Counted from the stretch's first letter, positions 33,687 to 42,856 are shown. The stretch is 64,000 bases of DNA from Acidobacteriota bacterium (GCA_013289685.1 JABCZL010000012.1:186001-250000), one strand, 5' to 3'. Program-made: numbers and translations. The notes: generated from the letters alone by a model not told the origin.

Positions 33687-34196
33687 GGGTTGCAGGCCGA
33701 TGACAACCTGCGCTGAAACCGAGTGGGCCAAGGCTGCAAGCCACGGTCCCCCTCAGCGCAGATGGTGAACAGGGATCGTGCTAGGGAAGCAGTAGCAAAC
33801 GGGAAAGCATAGAAACGCCGCTGGGTCGCTCGGGCAGCTTTTCTTTGTGAAAGAACCCCGTCAGGGGAGCGCACCTGCACCGAAGCTTCTTGGGACGGTT
33901 TCTTCTTGCCTGCACGCGGAATCTGTGGAGAGGCGGAGAGCGGAGTTAAGGGCGCGTAACAGAACCATCAGCCTCAATGTGGGACAGGTGTGTTGGTCGA
34001 ACGCTTACCCCCTCCTTCTAGATGGATTTGCCCGTCACATCAAAGAAAGTGAGCCGCTGAGCCATTATAGCCGGCGGTTTGGGGGTCGATGTGGGGCGCA
34101 ACTGCCAACAAGAAATAGTCGGGAGGCCATTGGCGACGCGAAAATCTTCAGAGCGGTAGCGATATCATTAAGTGGCCCAGCTTAGTGGCTCGGAGA
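33687..34196. other. Intergenic stretch with no recognised gene
   Basis: Between the giant repeat protein and the PhyH gene. The open frames here lack ribosome sites and similarity to known families. No strong repeat or promoter was noticed. Confidence 0.5.
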
Positions 34197-34898
34197 ATGT
34201 CCTCACTACCAAATTCTGCAACGAAGCAGCGCATCGATGCCCACGGCTTTGCCGTGGTACCAGGAGCACTTCGCCAAAACGAAATGGACACTCTGAGGGC
34301 TGATATAGATAAAACGCCCCTACGCCGTAGCCGAGCGGGTGCCCGTCATATGTTGGGAAATGCGAGCGTGTCAGCGCTGGCGTCGGATCCCAGGCTGCTA
34401 AACATTGCCTGTCGGGTTCTCGGTGCCGAAGCTCGCCCATTTCGAGCAACTCTGTTCGATAAATCTCCAACTTCCAACTGGCTGGTTGTCTGGCATCAAG
34501 ATACGGCGTTGCCATTGCTAGAACGTCATGAGCTGCCCGGTTGGGGACCATGGTCCGTTAAGGAGGGCGTTATCTATGCGCACGCCCCAGCAACGGCTCT
34601 GGAGCAAGTTCTCGCGTTGCGTGTTCACCTCGATGAATCGAGTGATAAAAATGGGCCACTACGCGTGCTTCCGGGAACGCACCTAATGGGCGTCCTCACC
34701 GACGATGCGATTGAGCAACTGGCATCACAAATCGCTGCTGTCGATTGTGTGGTCCCTGCCGGAGGAGTCATTGCGATGCGGCCTCTGATCGTACATGCCT
34801 CCTCAAAATCGCTGATCGAGGCGCCGAGACGCGTCTTGCACATCGAATACGCGGCTCGCATGGTCATGGCGGACTCTCTCGAACTCGCGAAGGCTTGA
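34197..34898 (+). CDS. Phytanoyl-CoA dioxygenase (PhyH) family protein
   Basis: A 233-residue Fe(II)/2-oxoglutarate dioxygenase-like protein from ATG 34197. The N-terminus has DAHGFAVVPGAL, the metal-binding pair is in VWHQDTALP near residue 100 (H-x-D), the distal His is in RPLIVHASS near residue 200, and an Arg follows in RRVLHIEY for 2-oxoglutarate. The substrate cannot be told; the family hydroxylates many small molecules. It stands alone, with no biosynthetic neighbours. Confidence 0.8.
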   Translation: MSSLPNSATKQRIDAHGFAVVPGALRQNEMDTLRADIDKTPLRRSRAGARHMLGNASVSALASDPRLLNIACRVLGAEARPFRATLFDKSPTSNWLVVWHQDTALPLLERHELPGWGPWSVKEGVIYAHAPATALEQVLALRVHLDESSDKNGPLRVLPGTHLMGVLTDDAIEQLASQIAAVDCVVPAGGVIAMRPLIVHASSKSLIEAPRRVLHIEYAARMVMADSLELAKA

Positions 34899-34955
34899 TG
34901 ACTCGAAACCCCCGCCAGTTCCTTCCTCATTTGTGAATCTGCGACACTTTTCGCA

Positions 34956-36119
34956 CTAACGTCCTGGCCAATGCCAGGTGACAGCGCCAAGCTTTCCCGC
35001 ATCGGCTATTGTGGTCTCACCGAGTATTTTCTTGAGGGTGATTGAATGACATCCCGATTGTTCCGCAAGTGCTGAAATGAGTCGTGTGGCATGAGTTACC
35101 ACAATGATCTGCGTCCGTTCTGATGCTCGCCCGATTAGGCGTGCAAGAGCACCGAGGAGATCGGGATGAAGGCTCGTCTCAGGCTCATTCAAGACCATTA
35201 CCGCGGGTGGCCTTGGTGTCAAAAGGGCGGCGATCCATAACAAGTACCGTAGGGTTCCGTCCGACAACTCCGCTGTGCCAAGCGGTCGGAGCAAACCGTG
35301 CTGAGCCATTGTCAGCGCGAAGCGGCCCTCGGTGTTCTCTACTGATACGCGGCTCCCCGGAAAAGCGTCCTCAATAGCCACCCCAAGCAAGTCACTTGCG
35401 CCGATCTCGTGGATTGTTTGGATTGCCGCCGCAAGATCGGAACCATCGTTGCCGAGTATGGGTGTCAAAGTGCCAACTTGAGGCGAGCGCACTGGTGCGT
35501 CAGCGTCTGTCCTAAAGTGATCATAAAAACGCCAATTGCGAATCGACTCTCGCAACGTCAGCATCTCTGGTGCATTTCGAGGATCGGACACATGGGTCAT
35601 CATGCTGTCGAAGTTTGAGAGACAATCGGTCACAACGTTCCAAGTGTTGTCCTCCCTTCGGATTTGAACAAGAGGACCCTTCCGATCCACGAGCATCGCA
35701 CTCGGACGAAGTACCGAGCCATGCCAGATGCATTCACGCTTGATCTGAGGATCAAGGCTAAAGGCTGACAAGCCGGGAGGCGGGAGGCCGAGGTCAATCA
35801 GATAACCATATTCATCGCCGGCAAATCCGAGACGCAAGGTTATCGGGTGTTTTCGTCTCGTTCCTTGAATTGGGTGATCACCAGACTTCATTGACCGCGA
35901 GAAGGACTCTGGTCCGGCCCATAGGGTTGACTGCAGGCCGCCTTCGCGCGCAACTGACGAGACCACACGGCCTTGCGCGGTATCGGCAAGAAGACGTAGC
36001 GCCCGATACAGATTTGACTTCCCGCTCCCGTTAGAGCCCGTGACGACATTGAGCTTTTGCAAAGGAACGACAAGGTCTCGCAATGATCGGTAGTTGGAGA
36101 TGGCAACGGTTGTCAACAT
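34956..36119 (-). CDS. AAA15/RecF-like ATPase
   Basis: A 387-residue ABC-type ATPase: NYRSLRDL near residue 9, Walker A TGSNGSGKSN near 28, signature-like ELSDGTLRYLLW near 285, Walker B VMVLNEPETSLHP near 307 and H-loop VVTHATRL near 344. This OLD/RecF-like COG4637 type is often found on mobile elements and in defence loci with a nuclease partner, but no nuclease domain is fused here. Walker B reads NEPE rather than DEPE, a common variant. Next on the same strand is another AAA ATPase 26 nt away, so they may form an operon. Confidence 0.75.
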   Translation of the reverse strand: MLTTVAISNYRSLRDLVVPLQKLNVVTGSNGSGKSNLYRALRLLADTAQGRVVSSVAREGGLQSTLWAGPESFSRSMKSGDHPIQGTRRKHPITLRLGFAGDEYGYLIDLGLPPPGLSAFSLDPQIKRECIWHGSVLRPSAMLVDRKGPLVQIRREDNTWNVVTDCLSNFDSMMTHVSDPRNAPEMLTLRESIRNWRFYDHFRTDADAPVRSPQVGTLTPILGNDGSDLAAAIQTIHEIGASDLLGVAIEDAFPGSRVSVENTEGRFALTMAQHGLLRPLGTAELSDGTLRYLLWIAALLTPRPPAVMVLNEPETSLHPDLLGALARLIGRASERTQIIVVTHATRLISALAEQSGCHSITLKKILGETTIADAGKLGAVTWHWPGR

Positions 36120-36145
36120 GCTTCACTGGCAAATTCTCGTCGGGT

Positions 36146-37504
36146 TCAATGCACTGCTGTGGGAGTAACGTCCGCTGCACCAAGGAGCTTGGCGTTCAAC
36201 GACCCTCCAGTGAATAACATCTCCTCCAGAGCGGCGTTCACGTCGGCAAGTTGCAACCGACCGTCACCGCCATTTTGGATGTAGAACTGAGCTGCCCTGC
36301 GCATCAGTTCCTTGATGAAAGCGGCGGCCTTATCCGTTCTGCGAACGATCGTCTCCACGACGCTCTCGTCCAATGGAAGTCCACAGGCGTAGAGGCGCAC
36401 CAGCAATCTCCGGCCGTTTTCGTCGGGCAGCGGAAATTCGATTGCCTGATCGATACGCCCTGGCCTCGACGCGAGTGCCGCCTCCAATGAATCGGGACGA
36501 TTTGTTGTAAGGATAAACAGAACTGCTGCGTCTTCACGAAGCCCATCCATTTCGTTCAACAGTTTGTTGAGAATACTTTCGTCACAAGGGCCGTACATGG
36601 TTTCTCGGGCGCGTGCAATGAGGTCCACATCCTCAATCACGATCATCGCGGGCTGGAGGAAGCGGGCAAGCTGAAAATAGCGATCCAGGAGCCCGACTTG
36701 CTCTGCGGTAACTAAGAGTGTTGTGTGATCTGGCAATTGGCCGGCCAGATAGTGAATTGTGTGGGTCTTTCCTGTTCCGGGCGGCCCATAAAAGAGGAGG
36801 CCCTTCTTGATAGGCAGACCGAGCTTCCTGAGCCGCTCACGTTGGCGGACAAAGTCCCCGATATTCCGATCGAGAAGTTGTAGCGTCTTTTCCGGTAGGA
36901 TCACCTCATCACGTTGCACATTGCGGAGTTTGTGGACACGCAAGGGGCCGTGGTGCCCAGAATAGCGATCTGGACTTTCAAGCGAAATCACCTTGCCTCG
37001 GTAGGAGGCTGTCTGCCGCACCAACGCTTCAAGTTCGTCAAGGAGTCGGCGGGAAAGGTGAGAGCCATCTTCTCCCGGAGGTACGGCGATCTCGATGTGA
37101 GTCCCTTCAGCGTGTCCAAAGCGAAAGGCAGAACTCAGCAAAAGCGCAAATGGTACCGCGCCGTCCTGGACAAGCCAAAGTCCCTGTCGAAGGCAGCGAG
37201 CAGGTAAAGTCTCTCCGATGTCGATCTCGTCATTCTGTAGAGGACCGATCACCACTGGAAAATGCTGATTTCCCAATAGGTGGGCCACCGTCAGAGTTTC
37301 ATGTTGATACTGGGTGTGAACTCCGACCAGCTTGGCCTTTGGATGTTTCGCGAACATTTTGTCCAACGCAAGCTGGACGTCCACCCGCGCTGTCACCGGA
37401 AACGTGCGGCTAGCGGTGATCAAGTCCTGCAACGGGCGTTTTCCGAAGTGGCGTTTTAGCGCGGTCTCTGCCAGCGGAACTACCGCTTTCCTGGTCTTCT
37501 TCAT
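36146..37504 (-). CDS. AAA+ ATPase (CDC48/BCS1-like)
   Basis: A 452-residue protein with an N-terminal beta-rich region of unknown role and a C-terminal AAA+ module: Walker A YGPPGTGKTHT near residue 245, Walker B MIVIEDVDL near 300, sensor 1 ILTTNRPD near 342 and arginine finger ASRPGRIDQ near 353. Such proteins remodel protein complexes. No protease or membrane segment is present. It lies upstream of the TraKLM-like genes in the opposite order of an IncP operon and may be cargo or a maintenance function of the mobile element. Confidence 0.75.
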   Translation of the reverse strand: MKKTRKAVVPLAETALKRHFGKRPLQDLITASRTFPVTARVDVQLALDKMFAKHPKAKLVGVHTQYQHETLTVAHLLGNQHFPVVIGPLQNDEIDIGETLPARCLRQGLWLVQDGAVPFALLLSSAFRFGHAEGTHIEIAVPPGEDGSHLSRRLLDELEALVRQTASYRGKVISLESPDRYSGHHGPLRVHKLRNVQRDEVILPEKTLQLLDRNIGDFVRQRERLRKLGLPIKKGLLFYGPPGTGKTHTIHYLAGQLPDHTTLLVTAEQVGLLDRYFQLARFLQPAMIVIEDVDLIARARETMYGPCDESILNKLLNEMDGLREDAAVLFILTTNRPDSLEAALASRPGRIDQAIEFPLPDENGRRLLVRLYACGLPLDESVVETIVRRTDKAAAFIKELMRRAAQFYIQNGGDGRLQLADVNAALEEMLFTGGSLNAKLLGAADVTPTAVH

Positions 37505-37597
37505 TCGCGAATACCTTTCAATTCTGAAGACAAATAATACTCTGCGATCAGGCCATTGCTGAACTCCCAGCGAGTGCTCGCCGCTGCTGTCCCTGTC

Positions 37598-37948
37598 TCA
37601 ATGGTGCTTTGCATGCCGCTGCGGAACGACTTGCTGCGGAGGAGCTTCCGGTATTAGCGTCTGTTGCGACTGGGCAGCAGTCGGCGCTTCCGGCGTTCCT
37701 TGTCGCATGTTGGCAAACCACGTACCCAAAGCGAATCCCAGTGCTAGTGCGGCACTGGCAACGACAGGCAGCCAAATCGCCCAAACCTGCTTTTCCAGCC
37801 TAACAAGGAAATCGTCCATCTGCTGCGCCCTAGTGGTCATGCTCCGCAGGAGCGACTCATTGGCGCTTCTGACCTTTTCGATCACTCCGATGTCAGGGTG
37901 AGCTACTTCTCGTAGCACGTTCACAAGTTGCTCTTGAACGGAGTTCAT
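37598..37948 (-). CDS. Small membrane protein of the Tra-like operon
   Basis: A 116-residue protein: a helical N-terminus (about 1-50), one transmembrane helix (IWLPVVASAALALGFALG near residue 57) and a Pro/Gln-rich tail ending RHAKHH. It is the fourth gene of a TraK-TraL-TraM-like set. The C-terminal half has a diverged copy at 54123-54296, with long identical DNA stretches, so the gene family has travelled with at least two elements here. Role unknown. Confidence 0.6.
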   Translation of the reverse strand: MNSVQEQLVNVLREVAHPDIGVIEKVRSANESLLRSMTTRAQQMDDFLVRLEKQVWAIWLPVVASAALALGFALGTWFANMRQGTPEAPTAAQSQQTLIPEAPPQQVVPQRHAKHH

Positions 37949-37964
37949 TTCAGAACAGGACTGG

Positions 37965-38414
37965 TCAAGCGCTTTTGGCCGTATCCGGCAGACCGGACTG
38001 CTGAAAGCACTGTCGCAGGCTCTCGCCCAGAAGCTTCGCTATGCGTGGCGGGTCCAAACCTGTTTCCAATTCCTTCGGCAACTGCGCAATCCGTGAATCA
38101 AGGTGGGATGTGTATCTTGCCATTCGCCTCTCGACTTCATTGGCCTGAGACACAGCACTTTCTAGAATCTTCCGCAAAGACTTGCGTTCTACAGCGATCT
38201 CTGCGGGCGCTTCTCGCGTGAGCAACGCGAGGATCCCCATTGCTTCCAGTACCCTGAGCATTTCGTCGTTTGGGCTGAGTGTACGTGTGTGAGCGATGAC
38301 CCTGTAGTATTCCGTCTGCCGTTCAGCGGGCACCAGTCCTGCCAGTTCATCGAACAGTGTTTTGCTCTCGGACTCTGCGCCCGCCAAATTGAGGAGTTCC
38401 TGATCGGGGCTCAT
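37965..38414 (-). CDS. TraM-like transfer accessory protein
   Basis: A 149-residue helical protein overlapping the ParA-like gene by 4 nt. I see no catalytic motif. Size (IncP TraM: about 145 residues), position after a TraL-like ATPase and the oriT-proximal location suggest the IncP TraM counterpart. The assignment rests on synteny rather than sequence recognition. Confidence 0.5.
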   Translation of the reverse strand: MSPDQELLNLAGAESESKTLFDELAGLVPAERQTEYYRVIAHTRTLSPNDEMLRVLEAMGILALLTREAPAEIAVERKSLRKILESAVSQANEVERRMARYTSHLDSRIAQLPKELETGLDPPRIAKLLGESLRQCFQQSGLPDTAKSA

Positions 38415-39142
38415 GGTAGGAACATCTCCTTCGCCCGGTCGAATTCCGAGAACAGACGCCGTCGATAGCTTTCCGCGCGCATAACAATCGAAGCGCGCTT
38501 CAATTCGTTGACGGCATTCTGCCTCGTGGCAACCTGACCTAGCCGGACTCCGTGTTGCCGTGCTGGGTTCTCCAGTTCTGCCAAACGAAATTCCATACGA
38601 ATCACGCTCGGCGATAGCGCTTCGCGGAAACGAATGGCCTGCTCAGCTGAGTCCCAATAGCTAAAGTCTGCCTGAGGACTTGTCGCATTCTGGACAATCA
38701 GATACTGCGTCCGCTCCTGCAGTCGGTTGGCCCAGGCAAGGACACTCTCAACGCTTGCCGGGTCTGGTGTGACAACGCCTACAGCAGTGAAGCGCGCGCC
38801 GGTTGCCGAGACATCGTCATACATCGCGTCGAACCAATCACTCGCTACTTGCCCCGAACCGGCTCCCATGTCGGCGAGGATGATCGCCGCGCCGGATTCG
38901 AGGTGATCTACGAACGCGTCGAGACCGGCTGGCGTGTGAATATTCACCTTGGCTACTGACCCGTTGAAGAAGTGCTTGAGCGAGCCCCGTGCCTTGTTTT
39001 CTGTATCGAGGTCGAGCAGTGTGAACGGAATCTCATGGGCTTCGAACCACTCGGCCAGGGCGACCATCAGGCCGGTCTTGCCAACTCCGCCTTTGCCACC
39101 CATCGTGAAAACGACTCGCTTGTTCTTTGTTTGGGTGTTCAT
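38411..39142 (-). CDS. ParA/MinD-like ATPase, TraL-like
   Basis: A 243-residue P-loop ATPase with deviant Walker A GGKGGVGKTGLM near residue 16, LLDLDTEN near 42 (A' motif) and ADMGAG near 90. The length equals IncP TraL (about 241 residues), a ParA-family protein encoded between TraK and TraM. It overlaps both neighbours by 4 nt, a tight operon. It could alternatively be a plasmid-partition ATPase, but no ParB or centromere array is present. Confidence 0.7.
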   Translation of the reverse strand: MNTQTKNKRVVFTMGGKGGVGKTGLMVALAEWFEAHEIPFTLLDLDTENKARGSLKHFFNGSVAKVNIHTPAGLDAFVDHLESGAAIILADMGAGSGQVASDWFDAMYDDVSATGARFTAVGVVTPDPASVESVLAWANRLQERTQYLIVQNATSPQADFSYWDSAEQAIRFREALSPSVIRMEFRLAELENPARQHGVRLGQVATRQNAVNELKRASIVMRAESYRRRLFSEFDRAKEMFLP

Positions 39143-39558
39143 CGCGATCCTCCTTGGCTGACGAGTTTCAACGGCTCGCTTTCCTCAAAGTGAAAGTGCT
39201 TGGGTTTTCCTTTCTGCTCGACTGGTTTTGCTTTGAGCGCCGCGATTCGCGATGCAACGTCGTCGTGACTCAAACGCGTGTTCAACGACGATTCCGGTTC
39301 GAGCGGTGGCAGTTCGTACTGCACCTGCTTTCGGTGTTTGGCGCGAACCTTGATGAAGGAGTGAATCGTGCTGACTGCTACGTCGAGGCCTACACGCTCG
39401 TGAAGAATGCGGACGATGTCGCGGTAGGTGCAGCCCTTCCGCCGAAGCTGGCGGATGAGTTCGCGGTGAGTTTCGAGTTTGGAGCGGGGTGATTTCTGCG
39501 GGATCGAATCCAGCAGGGAAACAAGAGTCGGGTCCATGATTTTCAGGCTCCTTGGCAC
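39139..39558 (-). CDS. TraK-like putative oriT-binding protein
   Basis: A 139-residue basic protein with a helix-turn-helix-like stretch from about residue 25 (ETHRELIRQLRRKGCTYRDI ... VSTIHSFIKVR) and a charged, mostly disordered tail. IncP TraK (134 residues) binds oriT and is followed by TraL and TraM, as here. The repeats just upstream of its start would be its binding sites. The assignment is by synteny, size and DNA-binding look. Confidence 0.55.
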   Translation of the reverse strand: MPRSLKIMDPTLVSLLDSIPQKSPRSKLETHRELIRQLRRKGCTYRDIVRILHERVGLDVAVSTIHSFIKVRAKHRKQVQYELPPLEPESSLNTRLSHDDVASRIAALKAKPVEQKGKPKHFHFEESEPLKLVSQGGSR

Positions 39559-39568
39559 CTGGCCATCA

Positions 39569-39611
39569 CAGTCCGTTAACAGTCCGATAACCCGTCTCCA
39601 CAGTCCGATAA
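39569..39611. repeat. Phased 11-bp direct repeats, candidate oriT / TraK sites
   Basis: CAGTCCGTTAA at 39569, then CAGTCCGATAA at 39580 and at 39601. Start-to-start spacing is 11 and 21 bp, one and two helical turns. A GCCCT-AG-AGGGC inverted repeat and CTATCC follow at 39614-39630, loosely recalling a nic region. They lie between the TraK-like start and the att relic. No relaxase gene is seen. Confidence 0.5.
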
Positions 39612-39669
39612 GTGCCCTAGAGGGCTATCCGTACCGTTTAATTTCAATCAGTTACGAACTCTAGGACGA

Positions 39670-39713
39670 CTTTCACGGCGGTAACACGGGTTCAAATCCC
39701 GTCGGGGACGCCA
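39670..39713 (+). other. 3' half of a tRNA-Glu gene, attachment-site relic
   Basis: From CTTTCACGGCGG to the terminal CCA the sequence matches the 3' part of a bacterial tRNA-Glu(UUC): anticodon loop, variable loop, T-arm with TTCAAAT and acceptor end GGGGACG. The 5' half is absent. This is the duplicated end left by an element that integrated in a tRNA-Glu gene. The intact tRNA would lie at the other boundary, outside this window. Confidence 0.7.
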
Positions 39714-40737
39714 ACCTTGACAAGATCGTCCGCATCATTCAAAGTGTCGCTTAAATCCTGCATGATCGACGTGTTTTGTGAGTTCAAAAAGCCCATAGAG
39801 TGAGACCACACCAAACCGTTAGGAAAGAGCATCGAGCATAGCTCCCGACGTTCGCTCAGTCCGGCCTTGGCCCATGCAGCAGGAAGGTCGATCAACTCAC
39901 GCTGCGTCTGAGCGACGAGTTCTTCCATCGTGCAACGCTCTGATTCCAAAGCACTAAGCTGTCCTTCAATCAGAGCAATTTCCTCAGTGATGTTCTGCTT
40001 CAGTGCAGCGAAATCCTCCTCGGCCAACTCGCCCTTCAGTTTTGCCTTGATCGCTTCGGAGTTCAAATGGCGTTGCTCCTGTAATCGGATGGTCAACGCG
40101 CGGGAAGTCTGTTTCGCCTGCTCCTGCCTCGTTGCCCAGACTTCTTTGGCAATATCAGGTAACAGCGCCAGATACTCTACGGTTGGCTGGTACATGCCAA
40201 TCCACATCACGAAGGCGTTCTCCAGTTCCTCCGCAGGAACGAACACGGAGCGGCACCCCGGCTTATAGCACCAGTAGTAGCGGAACTTCTTTTTGGCGAT
40301 TCCCGCAGTCAGGCCCTTATTGCACTTTGCGCAGCGGATGAACTGGCGCAGCGGGAACTTTGGGTTCAGCACTTGGCGCGTCTGAGCGGTCTTCGAGCGG
40401 CCCGTCAGAACTTCTTGCACCTTGTCGAACAGCTGCTGGGTCACGATAGGCGGGTGAACACCGCGCACCACGAGATCGCCCGACTTCACCCAACCAGCAT
40501 AAAGCGGGTTGCGGAGCATCGCGTGCCACGTTTGCCTTGGCAGCATCGCCCCTCGCTCCGTTCGTAAGCCAAGCGCCGTGATGGTGCGGAGTACATCGTC
40601 AGCGTTGTAGTTCCCAGATGCCATCAACTCAAAGCCTTTGCGTACCAAAGGAGCACGCTCTCCATCAATCTTGATCGTTGAGCCTGCCCCATTCTTCGGG
40701 TTCGTATACTGACACGCGCATAAATTAGATCATCCAT
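39692..40737 (-). pseudogene. Large serine recombinase with deleted catalytic domain
   Basis: The start MDDLIYARVS (40737 leftward) is the classic resolvase N-terminus, but it then shifts frame and jumps to a C-terminal part that reads NPKNGAGSTIKIDGERAPLV. The remainder is intact: recombinase domain, zinc ribbon (CAKCNKG, CYKPGC), a long coiled coil (about 35 kDa) and the end VGVPDGI, encoded inside the tRNA-Glu relic. Most of the roughly 150-residue catalytic domain, beyond the YARVS serine, is missing, so the enzyme cannot work. Termination inside the att sequence suggests the recombinase belonged to an element using this site. Confidence 0.75.
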
Positions 40738-40798
40738 GACTGGGCCGATTCTAACCTGTAACGCCAACTAGGAGAAAGAGCACTGCCGTGCCAGACGG

Positions 40799-41227
40799 GT
40801 GCCTGGCGGGGGTGGTGGAGTGGTCGGAGGCGTCCCGGGTGGCATTCCAGGCGGTCAGCTTGGGGGAGTGATTGGAGGGATCGTCAGTGCCACTTCAAGT
40901 CCTGCGTATGTACCCAAGTTACAACCGGTCATGCCGCAACGGATCCGCATCTCGCAAGGCGTAACCAAGGGCTTGCTGATCCAAAAGATACAACCGCAGT
41001 ATCCAGTGCTCGCTAAGGCCGCTCGCGTTCAGGGGGATGTCGTTCTCAGCGCTATTATCAGCAAAGAGGGCAACATCGAGAATCTTCAGCTGGTAAGTGG
41101 GCACCCGATGCTGGTACCAGCGGCCATTGAGACTGTGAAACAGTGGCGTTACCGGCCCTACCTTTTGAACGGACAACCAGTCGAAGTGGAGACCACCATC
41201 ACAGTCACTTTCGAGTTGACTCAGTGA
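40799..41227 (+). pseudogene. TonB C-terminal fragment
   Basis: A 142-codon open frame with a VPGG/GGVIGG linker followed by an intact TonB C-terminal domain (PQYPVLAKAARVQGDVVL near residue 65, then VETVKQWRYRP and VTFEL). The transmembrane start and Pro-rich region expected for an energy transducer are missing, and the frame runs upstream without a start towards the recombinase. The truncation probably marks the element insertion or deletion junction near 40.79 kb. Confidence 0.65.
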
Positions 41228-41252
41228 AGAGTAAGTAGTGGAAGGGGCGATT

Positions 41253-41735
41253 ATGATGCTTTCCTACAGATTGGTGCGGTTGATTGAAAGCAATGCTGAC
41301 ATGCTGGCCACGGGGCTGGAGAGGAAGGTAATGTCTTCCGCTTGCATGAGTAGCTCTCACACTATTCCCACCCATGAATTGCGGGAGCGTGTCTACGAAA
41401 TCTATCGTCACCTGGGCGATTGGTTGCTTGCCAAGAACCAGCAGGACATTGAGCAGCGTTATCGGGAAATCGGGGCGCGGCGCGCAATACAAAAGCTGCC
41501 ACTGCCCGAAGTGATCCAGGCGATTGTGCTGACCAAGGAAAATCTTTGGGATTATCTGAAAGCCGAAGCTGTGCTCGACTGCGCAGTTGAAATCATGAGT
41601 GAGCTGGAACTGCTGCAGATGGTGGAGCAGTTTTTCGATCGCGCCATTTATTTTGCCACAGTCGGTTACGAGGAACAGTTGGAGCATATCAGGTCGCAAG
41701 AGCACAAAGCAGAACACGAAGTTGTGGCAGGCTAG
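41253..41735 (+). CDS. RsbRD-N-like hypothetical protein
   Basis: A 160-residue helical protein from ATG 41253 (GTG at 41238 is open too). It has ELRERVYEIYRHLGDWL near residue 45, RYREIGARRAIQKLP near 70 and EVIQAIVLTKENLWDYL near 86. This matches the N-terminal RsbRD/globin-like sensor domain of RsbT co-antagonists in length and motif spacing. No STAS domain follows. It may sense a signal for the stress genes that follow. Confidence 0.55.
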   Translation: MMLSYRLVRLIESNADMLATGLERKVMSSACMSSSHTIPTHELRERVYEIYRHLGDWLLAKNQQDIEQRYREIGARRAIQKLPLPEVIQAIVLTKENLWDYLKAEAVLDCAVEIMSELELLQMVEQFFDRAIYFATVGYEEQLEHIRSQEHKAEHEVVAG

Positions 41736-41798
41736 CAATATTCCAGCTCGGACTTTGCTTACCCCCTCTACTATCCTCCATCGACAGTCCCGTTGACT

Positions 41799-41816
41799 TG
41801 GTGACCGAAATCACAA
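41799..41816. promoter_or_regulatory. CRP/FNR-type palindrome upstream of the usp gene
   Basis: GTGA-CCGAAA-TCAC, the GTGA-N6-TCAC pattern bound by CRP/FNR-family regulators, about 75 bp before the universal stress protein start. Two more copies lie near 46.2-46.3 kb. Confidence 0.5.
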
Positions 41817-41887
41817 ACTAGAGTGACAGTGCGCATGGCTGAAATCCTTCCAAAGGGTCAGGCTGATGTTGGGTGTGGAGGCGTCAT

Positions 41888-42856
41888 ATGACAGTCTTGG
41901 AGTACACACAAGACACGCCCGAAGCCCGGAAGCAACCTTCCGCTATCTCTCTAAACAATGTGCTGTACGCCACGGACTTCTCAGCAAGGTCGGAATCGGC
42001 GTTTCCCTATGCGACTGCAATCTGCCGGCGTTTCGGCAGCACATTGCATCTCGCACACGTCCTCTCCGATACGAATGTGCTGCTTATGACCGGCGGCGTT
42101 GACTACGTAAGTGTGGACACGATCTACGAAGATGCCCGTTGCGAAGCGCGGGAAAAGATCCAGCAGCTTGCAACTCGCTTGGGGAAAATTCCACACCAGA
42201 CCTACCTTCGGCATGGGCAAGTGTGGACGAATCTGAGCAGCATTGTCCGCGAGAAAAACATTGACCTGATCGTGCTCGGAACTCACGGCCGCACTGGATT
42301 CGGCAAGTTGATTCTGGGTTCCGTCGCCGAGGATATTCTCCGGCACGCTCCCTGTCCTGTTCTGACCGTCGGGCCAAGGGTTTGTGGCCGGGCCAGGCTG
42401 CCGAATTTTCGCACCAACGGTGGAGAATTAGCGCCGGTCGAACTGGACCTGCGGCATATTCTTTATGCCACAAATGTCGCTCCGGTCTCACCGGAGGTAG
42501 CGTCGCTCGCAATTGCGCTGGCCACCGATTTTGAAGCGCAACTGACGCTGATGCACGTGATTGAGAGATACACGAACCCGCACGACCGCCCGGCGCTGAT
42601 CGAAGCTGGAGCCGAGCGGTTGCAGGCCATAGTGCCAAGGGATGTAAGGCTGACTGCACCTGAAATCGTAGTGGAAGTTGGTTCGGCGCCAGAATGCATC
42701 GTGAAAGTAGCGCGGGAACGCGAAGCCGATCTGATTGTGCTGGGAGCGCATCCCGCCAATCTAACAACGCATCTGCCCTGGACGACTGTGCACGATGTTG
42801 TAGCGCACGCACCCTGCCCGGTCCTGACCGTGCGTGCCGAGCGAGGTGATCTATGA
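41888..42856 (+). CDS. Tandem universal stress protein
   Basis: A 322-residue protein with two UspA domains. The first (about 20-150) starts VLYATDFSARSESAF and keeps the ATP-binding signature GTHGRTGFGKLILGS. The second (about 185-320) starts ILYATNVAPVSPEV, but its loop GAHPANLTTHLPW has lost the glycines. Such tandem proteins are induced by hypoxia, starvation and other stresses. It overlaps the next gene by 4 nt. Confidence 0.88.
   Translation: MTVLEYTQDTPEARKQPSAISLNNVLYATDFSARSESAFPYATAICRRFGSTLHLAHVLSDTNVLLMTGGVDYVSVDTIYEDARCEAREKIQQLATRLGKIPHQTYLRHGQVWTNLSSIVREKNIDLIVLGTHGRTGFGKLILGSVAEDILRHAPCPVLTVGPRVCGRARLPNFRTNGGELAPVELDLRHILYATNVAPVSPEVASLAIALATDFEAQLTLMHVIERYTNPHDRPALIEAGAERLQAIVPRDVRLTAPEIVVEVGSAPECIVKVAREREADLIVLGAHPANLTTHLPWTTVHDVVAHAPCPVLTVRAERGDL

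Noticed and set aside
38411-39142. Plasmid partition ParA
   Set aside because: No ParB gene or centromere repeats; synteny with TraK and TraM sizes favours a TraL-like role.
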